From JAJYSO01 sp964579505 (GTDB lineage: Bacteria > Bacteroidota > Bacteroidia > Flavobacteriales > Flavobacteriaceae): a DNA stretch of 64,000 bases. Below the pieces are notes generated by a model. The model made no database searches and was not told the DNA's origin. It saw only the letters and a list, made by a program, of their open reading frames with translations. The position numbers and the translations under genes were made by a program. The DNA lies in assembly GCA_964579505.1 (NCBI GenBank), contig CAZOGC010000004.1, positions 62,001 to 126,000 on the forward strand, in the 5' to 3' direction. Positions 43,474-53,788 of this stretch are shown here, piece after piece. Within the stretch, counting starts at the first letter, position 1. Each line of letters starts with the position of its first letter.

Positions 43474-45297
43474 TTATTCAGCCATTTCTTCTTCATTTTC
43501 TTGAACAGGAATGTTTTGGGGAATAAAATCTTGTCCGGCAATTACATAATCATCACCATCTTTGTTTAATTTACTGTAATCATAAGGCCAACGGTATACG
43601 ATAGGTAATTCTCCCGGCCAGTTTCCGTGAAGACGTTCTACCGGGGTTGTCCACTCTAGCGTAGTTGCTTTCCAAGGGTTTTCAGAAGCTTCGGCTCCAT
43701 AAATCATAGATCGGAAGAAGTTAAACAAGAATAGAAGTTGAACTAATCCGGTAATGATGGCAAATACAGTCATTAATACGTTGATGTTCTGTACGTCATC
43801 AAAATAAGGGAAAGCGGTGTTAGTATAGTAACGACGTGGTACACCGGCCAACCCAACAAAGTGCATCGGGAAGAAGATTCCGTATACTCCAATTAAGGTT
43901 ACCCAAAAGTGAATATATCCCATGGTCTTATTCATCATTCTACCAAACATTTTTGGATACCAGTGATATATACCGGAGAAAAATGCTAGTGCAGCAGCAA
44001 TACCCATTACCAAATGAAAGTGAGCTACAACATAATAGGTATCGTGTACTTGAATATCTAATGTACTATCTCCTACAATAATACCGGTTAGTCCCCCTGT
44101 AATAAAGGTTGAAACCATGGCAATGGAGAACAACATAGGTGGATTGAGCTGCAGGTTCCCTTTCCATATCGTAGTAGTCCAGTTAAAGGATTTTACAGCT
44201 GATGGAATTGCAATCAATAGGGTTGTAAAGGTAAATACAGAGCCTAGGAAGGGGTTCATACCAGAGATGAACATGTGGTGTCCCCAAACAATAGTAGATA
44301 AGAATGCAATGGCTAATAGAGAGGCTACCATAGCGCGATAACCAAAGATAGGTTTACGGGCATGTACCGCCAAAACCTCAGAAACAATACCCATTGCGGG
44401 TAAAATAACAATGTATACCTCCGGGTGACCTAAGAACCAAAATAGGTGCTCAAAAAGTACCGGAGAACCTCCGTGGTGATTAAGTACTTGTCCTTGTATA
44501 TAAATATCACTTAAGTAAAATGAAGTTCCAAAACTGTGATCCATCAATAAAAGTAATACAGCGGCTAACAAAACAGGGAATGAAAGCACTGCTACAATAG
44601 CTGTAATAAAGAAAGACCATATAGTTAAAGGAAGACGCGTCATTGACAAGCCTTTAGTACGGTAATTTAAGACCGTAACAATATAGTTGATAGATCCCAT
44701 TAAAGATTGAGCAATAAAGAAAGCCATAGCCACAATCCACAATACCATACCGGTCCCTGATCCTGAAATTGCTTCAGGTAGAGCACTTAATGGGGGATAC
44801 ACGGTCCAACCACCCATGGCCGGTCCGGTTTGTATGAAGAGCGAACTCAACATAATACAACTAGAGATGAAGAACGCCCAGTAAGAAAGCATATTGATAA
44901 AGCCGGAAGCCATATCGCGTGCGCCAATCTGTAAAGGAATCAAGCTGTTACTAAATGTTCCACTCAGTCCGGCAGTAAGTACAAAGAATACCATCAGGGT
45001 TCCGTGCATAGTTACCAAACCCAAATAAGCATCGGGGGTCATAACACCACCGGGTGCCCAACGGTCTCCTAAAATAAGGCTAAAAATTTCTTGAGGCTCT
45101 CCCGGCCAGGCTAGTTGTATTCTAAATAAAACAGAGAAAAGTACCCCAATAAAAGCGATAATTATCCCTGTTATAAGGTATTGTTTTCCTATAATTTTAT
45201 GATCGGTACTAAAAATATATTTTGTAACGAAACTTTGTTTGTGCTCGTGGTGTTCTTCGTGAGCCGTTTCTGCTGTTATATTTGCTGTTGCTGACAT
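43474..45297 (-). CDS. ctaD: Cytochrome c oxidase subunit I
   Basis: Catalytic subunit with heme a and the heme a3-CuB centre. The 607-residue protein has about twelve membrane helices. Seen: a heme-a His in TMHGTLMVFFV, the CuB His-Tyr region WFLGHPEVYIVILPAMGI (with the Glu of A1-type enzymes), WGHHMFISGM, and the heme ligands in DTYYVVAHFHLVMG. The D/K-channel residue details are not judged here. The last gene of the act-cox cluster, so it probably takes electrons from alternative complex III directly. Confidence 0.96.
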   Translation of the reverse strand: MSATANITAETAHEEHHEHKQSFVTKYIFSTDHKIIGKQYLITGIIIAFIGVLFSVLFRIQLAWPGEPQEIFSLILGDRWAPGGVMTPDAYLGLVTMHGTLMVFFVLTAGLSGTFSNSLIPLQIGARDMASGFINMLSYWAFFISSCIMLSSLFIQTGPAMGGWTVYPPLSALPEAISGSGTGMVLWIVAMAFFIAQSLMGSINYIVTVLNYRTKGLSMTRLPLTIWSFFITAIVAVLSFPVLLAAVLLLLMDHSFGTSFYLSDIYIQGQVLNHHGGSPVLFEHLFWFLGHPEVYIVILPAMGIVSEVLAVHARKPIFGYRAMVASLLAIAFLSTIVWGHHMFISGMNPFLGSVFTFTTLLIAIPSAVKSFNWTTTIWKGNLQLNPPMLFSIAMVSTFITGGLTGIIVGDSTLDIQVHDTYYVVAHFHLVMGIAAALAFFSGIYHWYPKMFGRMMNKTMGYIHFWVTLIGVYGIFFPMHFVGLAGVPRRYYTNTAFPYFDDVQNINVLMTVFAIITGLVQLLFLFNFFRSMIYGAEASENPWKATTLEWTTPVERLHGNWPGELPIVYRWPYDYSKLNKDGDDYVIAGQDFIPQNIPVQENEEEMAE

Positions 45298-45397
45298 ATC
45301 TCCGTGTACTCTAATTATTTTGCTATAAAATATTACTCGCTTATATTTTTAATCTTCTTCAAAGGTAAAATTTAAACTTTACTTTAAAGAGACTGAT

Positions 45398-46468
45398 CTA
45401 ACTGTTTTTTATGGTTTCGCCAATATCCTTTTGTTCGCTAAGCCATTTTTCAAAATCTTTTTGGCTTTCTACGATAACTTTCATTTGCATATTGTAATGG
45501 CTGGTACCACAAACTTTATTACACAGCAAGAAATAGTCAAAAGTGTATGGTTTTAGGGGTAAATCTCCTTTAGCCGCTAATTTTTGACTTTTTTCTCGTC
45601 TTATTTCATTAATATTTTTCACCTTTTCAATCATATAAGGTGTTTTTCTCATTTCTTTAGTAGTAACGGTTGGGGTAAAGGCAAATTGAGTAATCATACC
45701 TGGTACCACGTTCATCTGCGCTCTAAAGAGTGGGAAGTAAGCTGAGTGGATTACGTCTTGAGAACGCATTTTGATTAGTACTTTTTTACCTACGGGAAGG
45801 TGCATTACAGAGGAAACAATATCGTCTTGAGAATAAGGATCGCTTACGTCTACCCCAAGCGTGTTAACTCCTTTAATGTAGCGTACATTAGCCTTACCTA
45901 AGGTGTTGTCTTTTCCGGAATACCGTACTTTCCAGCCAAATTGATAAGCATAGAGCTCAATAACCATTATATCTCCATCATCTTTAGATACATTCATAAT
46001 GTCTGACCAAGTAAATAAACCATATACAATTAATATAGCTAGTGTTATTACAGGAATGATGGTCCAGGCAAACTCTAATTTTTCGTTTTCGGGGTTAAAA
46101 AGAGCGCGTTGTCCTTTTTTACCGTGGTATTTATAACCAAAATAGAAAATGAGCGCCTGCATGATGGCTTGCACAACTAGAATAACGATATTGGTTATTA
46201 GCATAAGACGGTCTAATTCTACTCCTTCAGCTGTTCCGGATTTTGGAGGAAGGTATTGCCCAAACACCCATAAGTTATATATCATGAATGCATAAAATAG
46301 AACTCCAAAGATAAGCATCAGGTATCCCTGAGTCTTATTGTCTTTGTCGTCTTGAATTCCCGGAGGGGTATCCGACTTTTTGGTTTTAGATAATTGGAAT
46401 ATCTTGGATATCTGCCAAATGGTAATCCCCAATAAACCTATAGTGATTAATATAAGAAATGCAGTCAT
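45398..46468 (-). CDS. Cytochrome c oxidase subunit II with extended membrane domain
   Basis: A 356-residue CuA subunit. The CuA ligands are seen as H241 (DVIHSAYFPLFR), C316, C320, H324 and M327 (CNKVCGTSHYNM). The residue between the two cysteines that is Glu in most enzymes is Lys318 here. Four hydrophobic segments (about 2-20, 48-70, 87-110 and 138-153) precede the CuA domain instead of the usual two, so the N-terminus is extended, a familiar feature of Bacteroidota next to act genes. There is no fused cytochrome c domain. It lies 24 bases after actF. Confidence 0.95.
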   Translation of the reverse strand: MTAFLILITIGLLGITIWQISKIFQLSKTKKSDTPPGIQDDKDNKTQGYLMLIFGVLFYAFMIYNLWVFGQYLPPKSGTAEGVELDRLMLITNIVILVVQAIMQALIFYFGYKYHGKKGQRALFNPENEKLEFAWTIIPVITLAILIVYGLFTWSDIMNVSKDDGDIMVIELYAYQFGWKVRYSGKDNTLGKANVRYIKGVNTLGVDVSDPYSQDDIVSSVMHLPVGKKVLIKMRSQDVIHSAYFPLFRAQMNVVPGMITQFAFTPTVTTKEMRKTPYMIEKVKNINEIRREKSQKLAAKGDLPLKPYTFDYFLLCNKVCGTSHYNMQMKVIVESQKDFEKWLSEQKDIGETIKNS

Positions 46469-46492
46469 CTTTTTTCTTCTTTAAACTAACAA

Positions 46493-47830
46493 TTATAAAT
46501 GATAATTTTCACTCTCTTTAATAAATGGATCGCCCTTTGGTTGCAGGGGTACTTTGCCTAATCCTGTTCCTACAACCAATATAAATAGGCCTAAGAAGAA
46601 GAGGATTGCGCCAAATTCTGGTATCCCGAAGCTGCCAAACACACCCATTGTAGTAGGAACTACTAAGAGATATATAACAACATAATGACCAACAAGCAAA
46701 CAGATACCTACAAAATTGGTTATCCACGGAACGCGTTTGAAATCGGTGTCCATTAAGATAACAATAGGGAAGACAAAGTTGGTAATTAGCATACCAAAGA
46801 AGAGCAAGTTATAATGCTGAATACGCATCACAAAATGGGCAGCTTCTTCAGGAATATTAGCATACCAAATCAGCATAAATTGGGCAAACCAAAGATAGGT
46901 CCAAAAAATACTGAAGGCAAAAATGTATTCAGCTAAATCGTGAATATGGCTTTTGTTTACAAAATCTAAGTAGCCTCGTCTCTTTAAGAAAACGGTTACA
47001 AGGGTAATCATTGTTACGCCCGATACAAACAGGCTGGCAAAGATATACCAAGCAAACAAGGCACTAAACCAGTGTGGCTCCATAGACATAAACCAATCCC
47101 AAGCCATAGGTGATTCGGTAATTCCGAAGATAACTACAAACCATACAGAAAGATTGTAGTTTTTTCGGTTATAGGTATAATCTGTAATATCGGTTTGAGC
47201 TAAAGAATTTCTTCGCATCCAGAAACGATAAACGTTCCAAATTAGTAAGTAGATGATTAGTCGAATTACAAAGAAAGGAATGTTGAGGTAAAGTGATTTG
47301 AGTTGTAATATTTCATCTCCTTTTACCAATTCTTGGTTTTGCCAGGGGTAGAAATGTGTTCCGGCTAATAAGACAAGCAAAGCCACAATAATAGACCCGG
47401 GAAGTAGATAACTCGTTATTCCTTCAACAATCCGGTATAAGACACCAGACCATCCTGCTTCAGACACATACTGAATAGCTTGAAACACGAGTGCCCCCAA
47501 TGCCATCATAAAGAAGAAGAATGCGGCTACAAAAGTGGCAGCCCAAGGGCGTGCTTGTAGTTGATGTAGCACTTTGTGCATATGACCTTCGCCTTCAACA
47601 ACGTCGGCTTCTTTTAATGTATTCATGGCTTCTTGTGTAAACCCTTCTCCTTGCACCTGATCGATAAAAGCATTGCTCTCTTTTTCAGAGTGTTGCTGTG
47701 TTGAGGCCACGATTTCTTGTGCTTCTTCAACGGTGCTGGGGGTTGACATAAAGCCGTAAATTATTCCTATGGCACCCAGAACCAAAAGAATGATGGAAAA
47801 TAATTTCAATTTACCTGATAGCTTGAACAT
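46493..47830 (-). CDS. actF: Alternative complex III subunit ActF (NrfD/PsrC-like quinol-binding membrane subunit)
   Basis: A 445-residue membrane protein of the NrfD-like fold with about ten helices. It begins LKLFSIILLVLGAIGIIYGF, followed by a periplasmic or cytoplasmic Glu/Gln-rich segment, and contains WFMSMEPHWFSALFAWYIFASLFVSG, typical of ActF. It pairs with ActC as the second NrfD-like subunit of alternative complex III. Neighbours actE and cox2 are 27 and 24 bases away. Confidence 0.92.
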   Translation of the reverse strand: MFKLSGKLKLFSIILLVLGAIGIIYGFMSTPSTVEEAQEIVASTQQHSEKESNAFIDQVQGEGFTQEAMNTLKEADVVEGEGHMHKVLHQLQARPWAATFVAAFFFFMMALGALVFQAIQYVSEAGWSGVLYRIVEGITSYLLPGSIIVALLVLLAGTHFYPWQNQELVKGDEILQLKSLYLNIPFFVIRLIIYLLIWNVYRFWMRRNSLAQTDITDYTYNRKNYNLSVWFVVIFGITESPMAWDWFMSMEPHWFSALFAWYIFASLFVSGVTMITLVTVFLKRRGYLDFVNKSHIHDLAEYIFAFSIFWTYLWFAQFMLIWYANIPEEAAHFVMRIQHYNLLFFGMLITNFVFPIVILMDTDFKRVPWITNFVGICLLVGHYVVIYLLVVPTTMGVFGSFGIPEFGAILFFLGLFILVVGTGLGKVPLQPKGDPFIKESENYHL

Positions 47831-47857
47831 ATCCTTTTCTAATAATGCGTTAATTAC

Positions 47858-48538
47858 TTACTTTTTATTTATTGATACCGTAACCTGCTTTCCGATTACC
47901 GGATCGATTTCCGGATCAAAATGCTCATTGTTTACAGAGGTATCTTTTACAAAAGGTTTAACCGGTTTTCCTTCTAATTCACGTCGTAGGCTCATTACGT
48001 AATGCGCAATTTGCCAACGTTCTTTAGTAGTGGTTTGAGAAGCGTATTCTCCCATATTGTTAAGACCGTAGTACATTACGTGATAAATATCGCCTTGTGT
48101 AATATCTCTATTTGGGTCGTCGTATCCGGGAATACCCATTATTTTTTTACGTTTAGCTAGTGGACCCTTTCCATCTCCTTTTTTGCCGTGGCAAATAGCG
48201 CAATAAATATCGTATAGATACTTTCCGTTTTCTACATTTCTTTTTGTGTAAGGAAGCGGGTTTTTTAAATTTTTTGCGGCATCTAATTTACCTTGTAGTG
48301 TATTAGGGTATTCATAGACTTCCCATCCACGAGCTATGGTGCCTTCGGCTGGTGTCATAGCTTCTTTTCCTTGTGGAAAAATCTCGTAATTACCATAAGT
48401 CTCATAACTAGGAGACACGTACATATTCGGAAAATATTGGTAATTTGGCTGCTTTTTGTTAAAGCAGGAGGTAGCGGTAACAGCCAACACAATTACTAAT
48501 ATGATTTTGTATAAACTTCTCATGGGTTGATTATTCAT
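47858..48538 (-). CDS. actE: Alternative complex III monoheme cytochrome c subunit ActE
   Basis: A 226-residue c-type cytochrome lipoprotein. The N-terminal hydrophobic stretch ends in a lipobox (VLAVTATSCFNKK). A single heme site CAICH (DIYCAICHGKKGDGKGP) and a later Met region (NNMGEYASQTT, HYVMSLRRELEGK) suggest His-Met coordination. It passes electrons from ActA/ActB to the oxidase. Its start overlaps the actD stop by 8 bases. Confidence 0.92.
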   Translation of the reverse strand: MNNQPMRSLYKIILVIVLAVTATSCFNKKQPNYQYFPNMYVSPSYETYGNYEIFPQGKEAMTPAEGTIARGWEVYEYPNTLQGKLDAAKNLKNPLPYTKRNVENGKYLYDIYCAICHGKKGDGKGPLAKRKKIMGIPGYDDPNRDITQGDIYHVMYYGLNNMGEYASQTTTKERWQIAHYVMSLRRELEGKPVKPFVKDTSVNNEHFDPEIDPVIGKQVTVSINKK

Positions 48539-49052
48539 TTACAAGATTTACTTCAACGGCTCCGGTTTCGGCTAATAATTTTGATAGTTCATCAACATTT
48601 TGATTGCCTATTTCAACTTCCATCAAGAAGTGATCGTCTGTTGTACGTGGATCCGGGTTTTCAGCTTTTTTAAATGGCCATATTTTGCTGCGCATATAAA
48701 AGGTAAGTACCATAAAGTGTGAAGCAAAATAAACGGTTAATTCAAACATTACCACAATAAAGGAGGGCATGTTTTGGATGAAAGTAAAACTAGGTTTTCC
48801 GCCAATATCTTGCGGCCAGTCTTGAATCATCATATAATCAGTCATCCAAATGGCTAGGGATAGACCTGCTAGTCCAAACAGAAATGAGGTTATGGCAATG
48901 CGTGTAGGTTTTAACCCCATAGCTTTATCTAAGCCATGAACAGGAAAAGGACAGAACACCTCTCTAACCTCATAATTGGCTTTGCGCGTCTTTTTTACCG
49001 CTTCCAGAACGAGATCATCATCTGTATACAGTGCATGAATCAATTTTGACAT
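48531..49052 (-). CDS. actD: Alternative complex III subunit ActD (DUF3341)
   Basis: A 173-residue protein with an N-terminal soluble domain (LIHALYTDDDLVLEAVKKTR and VREVFCPFPVHGLDKAMGLK) and two membrane helices (about 54-73 and 99-118). This is the DUF3341 layout of ActD, a small subunit of alternative complex III. Overlap with actE and 69-base spacing from actC indicate joint expression. Confidence 0.92.
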   Translation of the reverse strand: MSKLIHALYTDDDLVLEAVKKTRKANYEVREVFCPFPVHGLDKAMGLKPTRIAITSFLFGLAGLSLAIWMTDYMMIQDWPQDIGGKPSFTFIQNMPSFIVVMFELTVYFASHFMVLTFYMRSKIWPFKKAENPDPRTTDDHFLMEVEIGNQNVDELSKLLAETGAVEVNLVNE

Positions 49053-49121
49053 ACTAACTATTTGTTTTAAGTTGAAAGCTTAGATAGCAATCTTTTTCAT
49101 TATCAGTTTAGTTCAACAAGA

Positions 49122-50633
49122 TTATTCTTTTTCTGGTGTTGCTGTGTTAGTAGCATCACCTTCTGAATGATCGTTATGATGTGTTTCAAGGTTTATAGGT
49201 TTTTTTGTTTCCGGATCTAAAACCAACGAAACGTCGTCACCATATTCAGCTCTTATTTTTTTATAATTTTCTGCTGATGATTTCAAGATAGTCTTAATCT
49301 CAGCTTGTGCAATAACAGGGAATGTACGAGCAAAGAGCAAGAACAGTACAAAAAAGAAACCAATCGTCCCTACATAAATACCAATATCAATAAAAGTAGG
49401 GGAGAACATTGCCCAAGAAGAGGGTAAACGGTCGTGACTTAAGTCAATTACAATAATGTCAAATCGTTCAAACCACATTCCTACGTTAATAAACAAGGCA
49501 ATGATAAAGGTATACATAATATTTCTGCGCAATTTCTTTATAAAGAAAGTTACGGGCAAAATGGTGTTACAAATAATTAATGCCCAAAATGCCCACCAAT
49601 AAGGACCTGTAGCCGCTCCGAAAGACATATAGGTATAGTTTTCAAAAGAACTACCGGAATACCAGGCAATAAAATATTCAGTAGCATAAGCTACGGCTAC
49701 AATACCCCCGGTTACTAAAATTACCTTATTCATATACTCTATATGAAGCATGGTAATGTATTGCTCCATATGCAAGACTTTACGCATAATGATTAATAAA
49801 GTCTGTACCATAGCAAATCCGGAGAACACGGCCCCCGCAACAAAGTAAGGAGGATAAATGGTACTATGCCATCCGGGTACTACTGAGGTAGCAAAGTCAA
49901 ACGATACAGTGGTGTGTACAGAAAGTACCAACGGAGTTGCCAAACCGGCCAATACTAATGATACTTGTTCAAAACGTTGCCAATCTTTGGCACGGCCAGA
50001 CCAACCAAAACTGATAATGCCGTATATTTTCTTTTGAAATTCGTTTTTAGTGCGGTCGCGAATCATTGCCAAGTCAGGAAGCAAACCGGTATACCAAAAC
50101 ACGATAGAAACCGATAAGTAGGTAGAGATGGCAAATACGTCCCATAACAAAGGCGAGTTAAAGTTAATCCACAACGAACCAAATTGGTTTGGAATAGGAA
50201 GCACCCAGTATGCCAACCAAGGGCGCCCCATATGAATAACCGGGAAGATACCGGCTTGAATTACTCCAAATATAGTCATTGCTTCTGCAGATCGGTTTAC
50301 CGCCATTCTCCACTTTTGGTGAAATAACAGTAAGATAGCAGAAATTAGGGTTCCGGCGTGTCCGATACCAATCCACCACACAAAGTTGGTGATATCCCAG
50401 GCCCAGCCAATAGTTTTATTTAATCCCCAAGATCCAATTCCGGTAGAGACAAGATAGATGATACAACCGAGTCCCCAAATAAAAGCCACTAAGGCTATTG
50501 AAAAAACAATCCACCAAGATCTGTTGGCCTTTCCAAGAACCGGCGCCGAAATATCTACACTAACATCGTGGTAACTTTTTTCGCCCAGAACAAGGGGTTC
50601 TCTGATTGGTGCTTCGTAATGGTGTAACGACAT
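49122..50633 (-). CDS. actC: Alternative complex III subunit ActC (NrfD/PsrC-like)
   Basis: A 503-residue integral membrane subunit with about ten helices. Family features are VWWIGIGHAGTLISAILLLFHQKWR and GRPWLAYWVLPIPNQFGSLWINFNSPL, both characteristic of NrfD-like ActC, which with ActB forms the quinol-oxidising module. The soluble C-terminal tail is charged (about 455-503). It follows actB after 38 bases. Confidence 0.95.
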   Translation of the reverse strand: MSLHHYEAPIREPLVLGEKSYHDVSVDISAPVLGKANRSWWIVFSIALVAFIWGLGCIIYLVSTGIGSWGLNKTIGWAWDITNFVWWIGIGHAGTLISAILLLFHQKWRMAVNRSAEAMTIFGVIQAGIFPVIHMGRPWLAYWVLPIPNQFGSLWINFNSPLLWDVFAISTYLSVSIVFWYTGLLPDLAMIRDRTKNEFQKKIYGIISFGWSGRAKDWQRFEQVSLVLAGLATPLVLSVHTTVSFDFATSVVPGWHSTIYPPYFVAGAVFSGFAMVQTLLIIMRKVLHMEQYITMLHIEYMNKVILVTGGIVAVAYATEYFIAWYSGSSFENYTYMSFGAATGPYWWAFWALIICNTILPVTFFIKKLRRNIMYTFIIALFINVGMWFERFDIIVIDLSHDRLPSSWAMFSPTFIDIGIYVGTIGFFFVLFLLFARTFPVIAQAEIKTILKSSAENYKKIRAEYGDDVSLVLDPETKKPINLETHHNDHSEGDATNTATPEKE

Positions 50634-50671
50634 ATGATTTTTACTAATGGATTTAACCTATTTTTTATTTA

Positions 50672-53600
50672 TTAAGCGTCTTTTCTATTTTTAATTAACG
50701 TTTGATACATTACGTTGGGTCTAGTGCCAAGTTCTTCTAACAGGCGATACATTCTCGTATCTTCACGTTTTTCAACAATTTCGGCCCCTTCAATGTTTAT
50801 GTCGCCAAAGGTAATAGCCCCTTTATCACAAGCTCTTGAGCAAGCAGTGTAGAACTCTCCATCTTCAACGGCTCTTCCATCTCGCTTAGCATCTAAAATG
50901 GTTTTTTGTGTTAATTGAATACACAAAGAGCATTTTTCCATCACTCCACGAGAACGAACGGTTACATCTGGGTTAAGTACCATTCTACCTAATTCGTTAT
51001 TCATGTTGTAATCAAACTCATCATTTTCTTTATACAAGAACCAGTTAAATCGACGTACTTTGTATGGGCAGTTGTTAGCGCAATAACGGGTTCCTACACA
51101 ACGGTTGTAAACCATTTGGTTTTGTCCTTGACGTCCGTGGGTAATTGCAGCTACCGGGCACACAGTCTCACAAGGAGCGTGGTTACAGTGCTGACACATT
51201 ACCGGTTGGAAAGCAACTTCAGGATTTTCGTACGAAGGAGTTTCTACAGGTTTGTAGCTGGAGAAGGTAGGAAGGTTCTTCAACTCGTCTTTTTCTTCAG
51301 CAAAAGTATCTTCAGAAGAATAGTAACGGTCAATACGCATCCAGTGCATATCACGGAATTTACGTACTTCTGTTTTTCCTACTACCGGAATATTATTTTC
51401 GGCTATACATGCAATAACACAAGCTCCACAACCAATACATCTATCAAGATCTATAGACATATTAAAATGAGGGCCAATTTTGGTTTCAAAAGCAGTCCAC
51501 AAATCGGCTTTATGTCCACGAACAGATACTTCTTCGTGATCGTATGAAGTTTCAGGAATAGGATTCCATTCTTCTCTTGATTTATTGTTGTAATCTTCTA
51601 AACTAGCTTCTTTTACAATGGTACGTCCTACCATCGTGTTTTGAAGCTGTGTACAAGCAAACTCGTGATCGTTTCCATTCGATTTTTCTATAGAAACGGT
51701 TTGGAAGCTCTTAAATCCTTTGTAAAAAGGATAAGCATTTATACCGGTTTGCATTTCTTTTTGAATTGCTGCTTTACGACCGTATCCTAAAGCCATACCG
51801 ATACTTCCAGGTGCTTGTCCGGGTTGAATAATAACCGGAACATTTTTTAGCGTAATGTTTCCTAAAGTAAGATTTACACAACTTCCGTTTAAAGCTCCGT
51901 TAGAAACATGGTAGTTTTTAACGCCCAATTTTTTAGCATCAGCCATAGACATGGTTACAAAGTTGTCCCATGTAGTACGCGTTAAAGGGTCAGGAAGCTC
52001 TTGTAACCAAGGGTTGTTGGCTTGGCGTCCATCTCCTAATGCAACCGAGGTATATAAGGTTAGTTCATAACCCGCTTTACCTTTAGCTGATTGTTTTAGT
52101 TTGCGAACAGCGGCAGAAGCAGTACTTACGTTATCAGTACCGGTTTCATCGCCAGTGCTTTCTCCCTTTGGAGAAGCAGCTGATTTATTTTCAAAGACTC
52201 CGTTGCGAAGTGTTTCATTCCAACTAGAGCCATTTAAGACAGTATCTTTCCAGTTTTTACGAAGGTAGTCGTAGTATTTGCCTTTTTCTCCCGCCCAAAC
52301 TAGTAATGATTCTTGAAATTGACGTGTGTCAAAAAGCGTTTGAATAGTAGGTTGCATTAAGGCATAGTGTGCTTTGTTGAAACGAACGTCTCCCCAACTT
52401 TCCAAATAATGTGGAGTAGTAGCTACATACTTACAGAGCTTAGCTGTTTCATCTTCTTTCATAGAAAATGCGACACTACAACTTACTTTTTTAAGCCCTT
52501 CAACAAATTCTTTAGCATTAGGTAAACTGTATGCAGGGTTAACACCGGCAATTAATAAAGCACCGATTTTGCCGGCATTCATATCTTTAACTAATTGAGC
52601 TACCGCTTGATTGTTACCCTGACGGATAAGACGTGGATTTTCAACATCCATAACTTGGCTATTCAGGGCCTCGTTAATAGCTAAGACAAGTAGCTGTGCT
52701 TCAGCTTCCGGAATACCGGAAACCACGACAGCACCTTTACCGGCAGATTGCAGTTGGCTTATTGCTTTTTTAACCGCGTCTTTTAATTTATTAGAAAGAC
52801 TGATGCTAGAAGAGCCATTTACAATGTATTCATAAAGAGCGGCCAGTACCAATTTTTGTTCAGAAGGTTTAGCTAGCACACGTTTGTCGGCTTTAGCACC
52901 GGTTAACGACATATTAGCTTCAAATTGAATATGACGAGACATAGAGCCTCCTTTAGGGTCCCTACTTTCGGCATAACCTACTGCAAAGTTTCCGCCTTCC
53001 CAGTCTCCCAAGAAATCGGCACCTACAGATACAATAGTTTTTGCTTTTGCAAAATCGTATTCAGGCATGGCGCGGTAGCCATATTTTGCTTTAAAGGCAT
53101 TTAAGATGTGTTCTTCAGAAACTGCATCGTACACAACGTGACGTGCGTTATATTTTGAAGCAAAAGTTTTGATTACCTTAGCAGTGGTGGGACTAGCAAA
53201 TGTTTGCGTAAGTACAACCACTTCTCCGGTAACGTTATTTAAGTCATTTTGAACCGCACTATCTAAGTCTTTCCACGAAGCTTGTTTGTGGTCTTTTAAA
53301 GGCTGTTGTAGGCGTTGGTAATCATATAAAGACAATACAGAGCCCAATATACGAGCGTTATTCGTTGTTTTTTGACCGTTCATGTAGTTTTTGTCTACAC
53401 GAATGGGGCGTGCCTCGCGTGTTTTTACCAATACCGGAGCAAAATCGAATCCGTCAGCAATAGTAGTGGCATAAAACTCGGGTCTGCCAGCTACCATATT
53501 TTTAGGTTGAACTACAAAAGGAACTGTTTTGATAACGGGACCTTCACAGGCTGCTAACGATGCAGCAGCAGTACTAAACCCAACAAATTTTAAGAAATCA

Positions 53601-53761
53601 CGACGCGTAGTTTTACTCTTTTTTAGTGTCTTCTTGTCGCTTAAAAAATCTTCAATAGGAATCTCTTCTTGAAATTCTCGTTGGCGAAGAACATTATTTA
53701 TAGCTTCATTGCCTTCGAGCTCTTCTATTGTACTCCAGTATTTTTTATTATTTGATGACAT
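50672..53761 (-). CDS. actB: Alternative complex III iron-sulfur subunit ActB (fused molybdopterin-like and ferredoxin domains)
   Basis: A 1029-residue exported protein. Near residues 53-75 are a twin-arginine motif (RRDFLKFVGFS) and a lipobox-like LAAC. The long N-terminal part is related to molybdopterin oxidoreductases but, as known for ActB, is not expected to bind the cofactor. The C-terminal part has ferredoxin-like clusters: CIGCGACVIAC, CQHCNHAPCETVCP, CVGTRYCANNCPYK and CSLCIQ with a later CSRACDKG. It carries electrons from quinol to the hemes. It follows actA by 27 bases. Confidence 0.96.
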   Translation of the reverse strand: MSSNNKKYWSTIEELEGNEAINNVLRQREFQEEIPIEDFLSDKKTLKKSKTTRRDFLKFVGFSTAAASLAACEGPVIKTVPFVVQPKNMVAGRPEFYATTIADGFDFAPVLVKTREARPIRVDKNYMNGQKTTNNARILGSVLSLYDYQRLQQPLKDHKQASWKDLDSAVQNDLNNVTGEVVVLTQTFASPTTAKVIKTFASKYNARHVVYDAVSEEHILNAFKAKYGYRAMPEYDFAKAKTIVSVGADFLGDWEGGNFAVGYAESRDPKGGSMSRHIQFEANMSLTGAKADKRVLAKPSEQKLVLAALYEYIVNGSSSISLSNKLKDAVKKAISQLQSAGKGAVVVSGIPEAEAQLLVLAINEALNSQVMDVENPRLIRQGNNQAVAQLVKDMNAGKIGALLIAGVNPAYSLPNAKEFVEGLKKVSCSVAFSMKEDETAKLCKYVATTPHYLESWGDVRFNKAHYALMQPTIQTLFDTRQFQESLLVWAGEKGKYYDYLRKNWKDTVLNGSSWNETLRNGVFENKSAASPKGESTGDETGTDNVSTASAAVRKLKQSAKGKAGYELTLYTSVALGDGRQANNPWLQELPDPLTRTTWDNFVTMSMADAKKLGVKNYHVSNGALNGSCVNLTLGNITLKNVPVIIQPGQAPGSIGMALGYGRKAAIQKEMQTGINAYPFYKGFKSFQTVSIEKSNGNDHEFACTQLQNTMVGRTIVKEASLEDYNNKSREEWNPIPETSYDHEEVSVRGHKADLWTAFETKIGPHFNMSIDLDRCIGCGACVIACIAENNIPVVGKTEVRKFRDMHWMRIDRYYSSEDTFAEEKDELKNLPTFSSYKPVETPSYENPEVAFQPVMCQHCNHAPCETVCPVAAITHGRQGQNQMVYNRCVGTRYCANNCPYKVRRFNWFLYKENDEFDYNMNNELGRMVLNPDVTVRSRGVMEKCSLCIQLTQKTILDAKRDGRAVEDGEFYTACSRACDKGAITFGDINIEGAEIVEKREDTRMYRLLEELGTRPNVMYQTLIKNRKDA

Positions 53762-53788
53762 AATGTTTACCGCTTTCTCGTTATTAAA

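Noticed and set aside
51116..51547. A 143-codon frame antisense to actB
   Set aside because: It lies wholly opposite a well-conserved iron-sulfur domain and its Cys/Thr/Arg-rich content is what the complement of that sequence gives.
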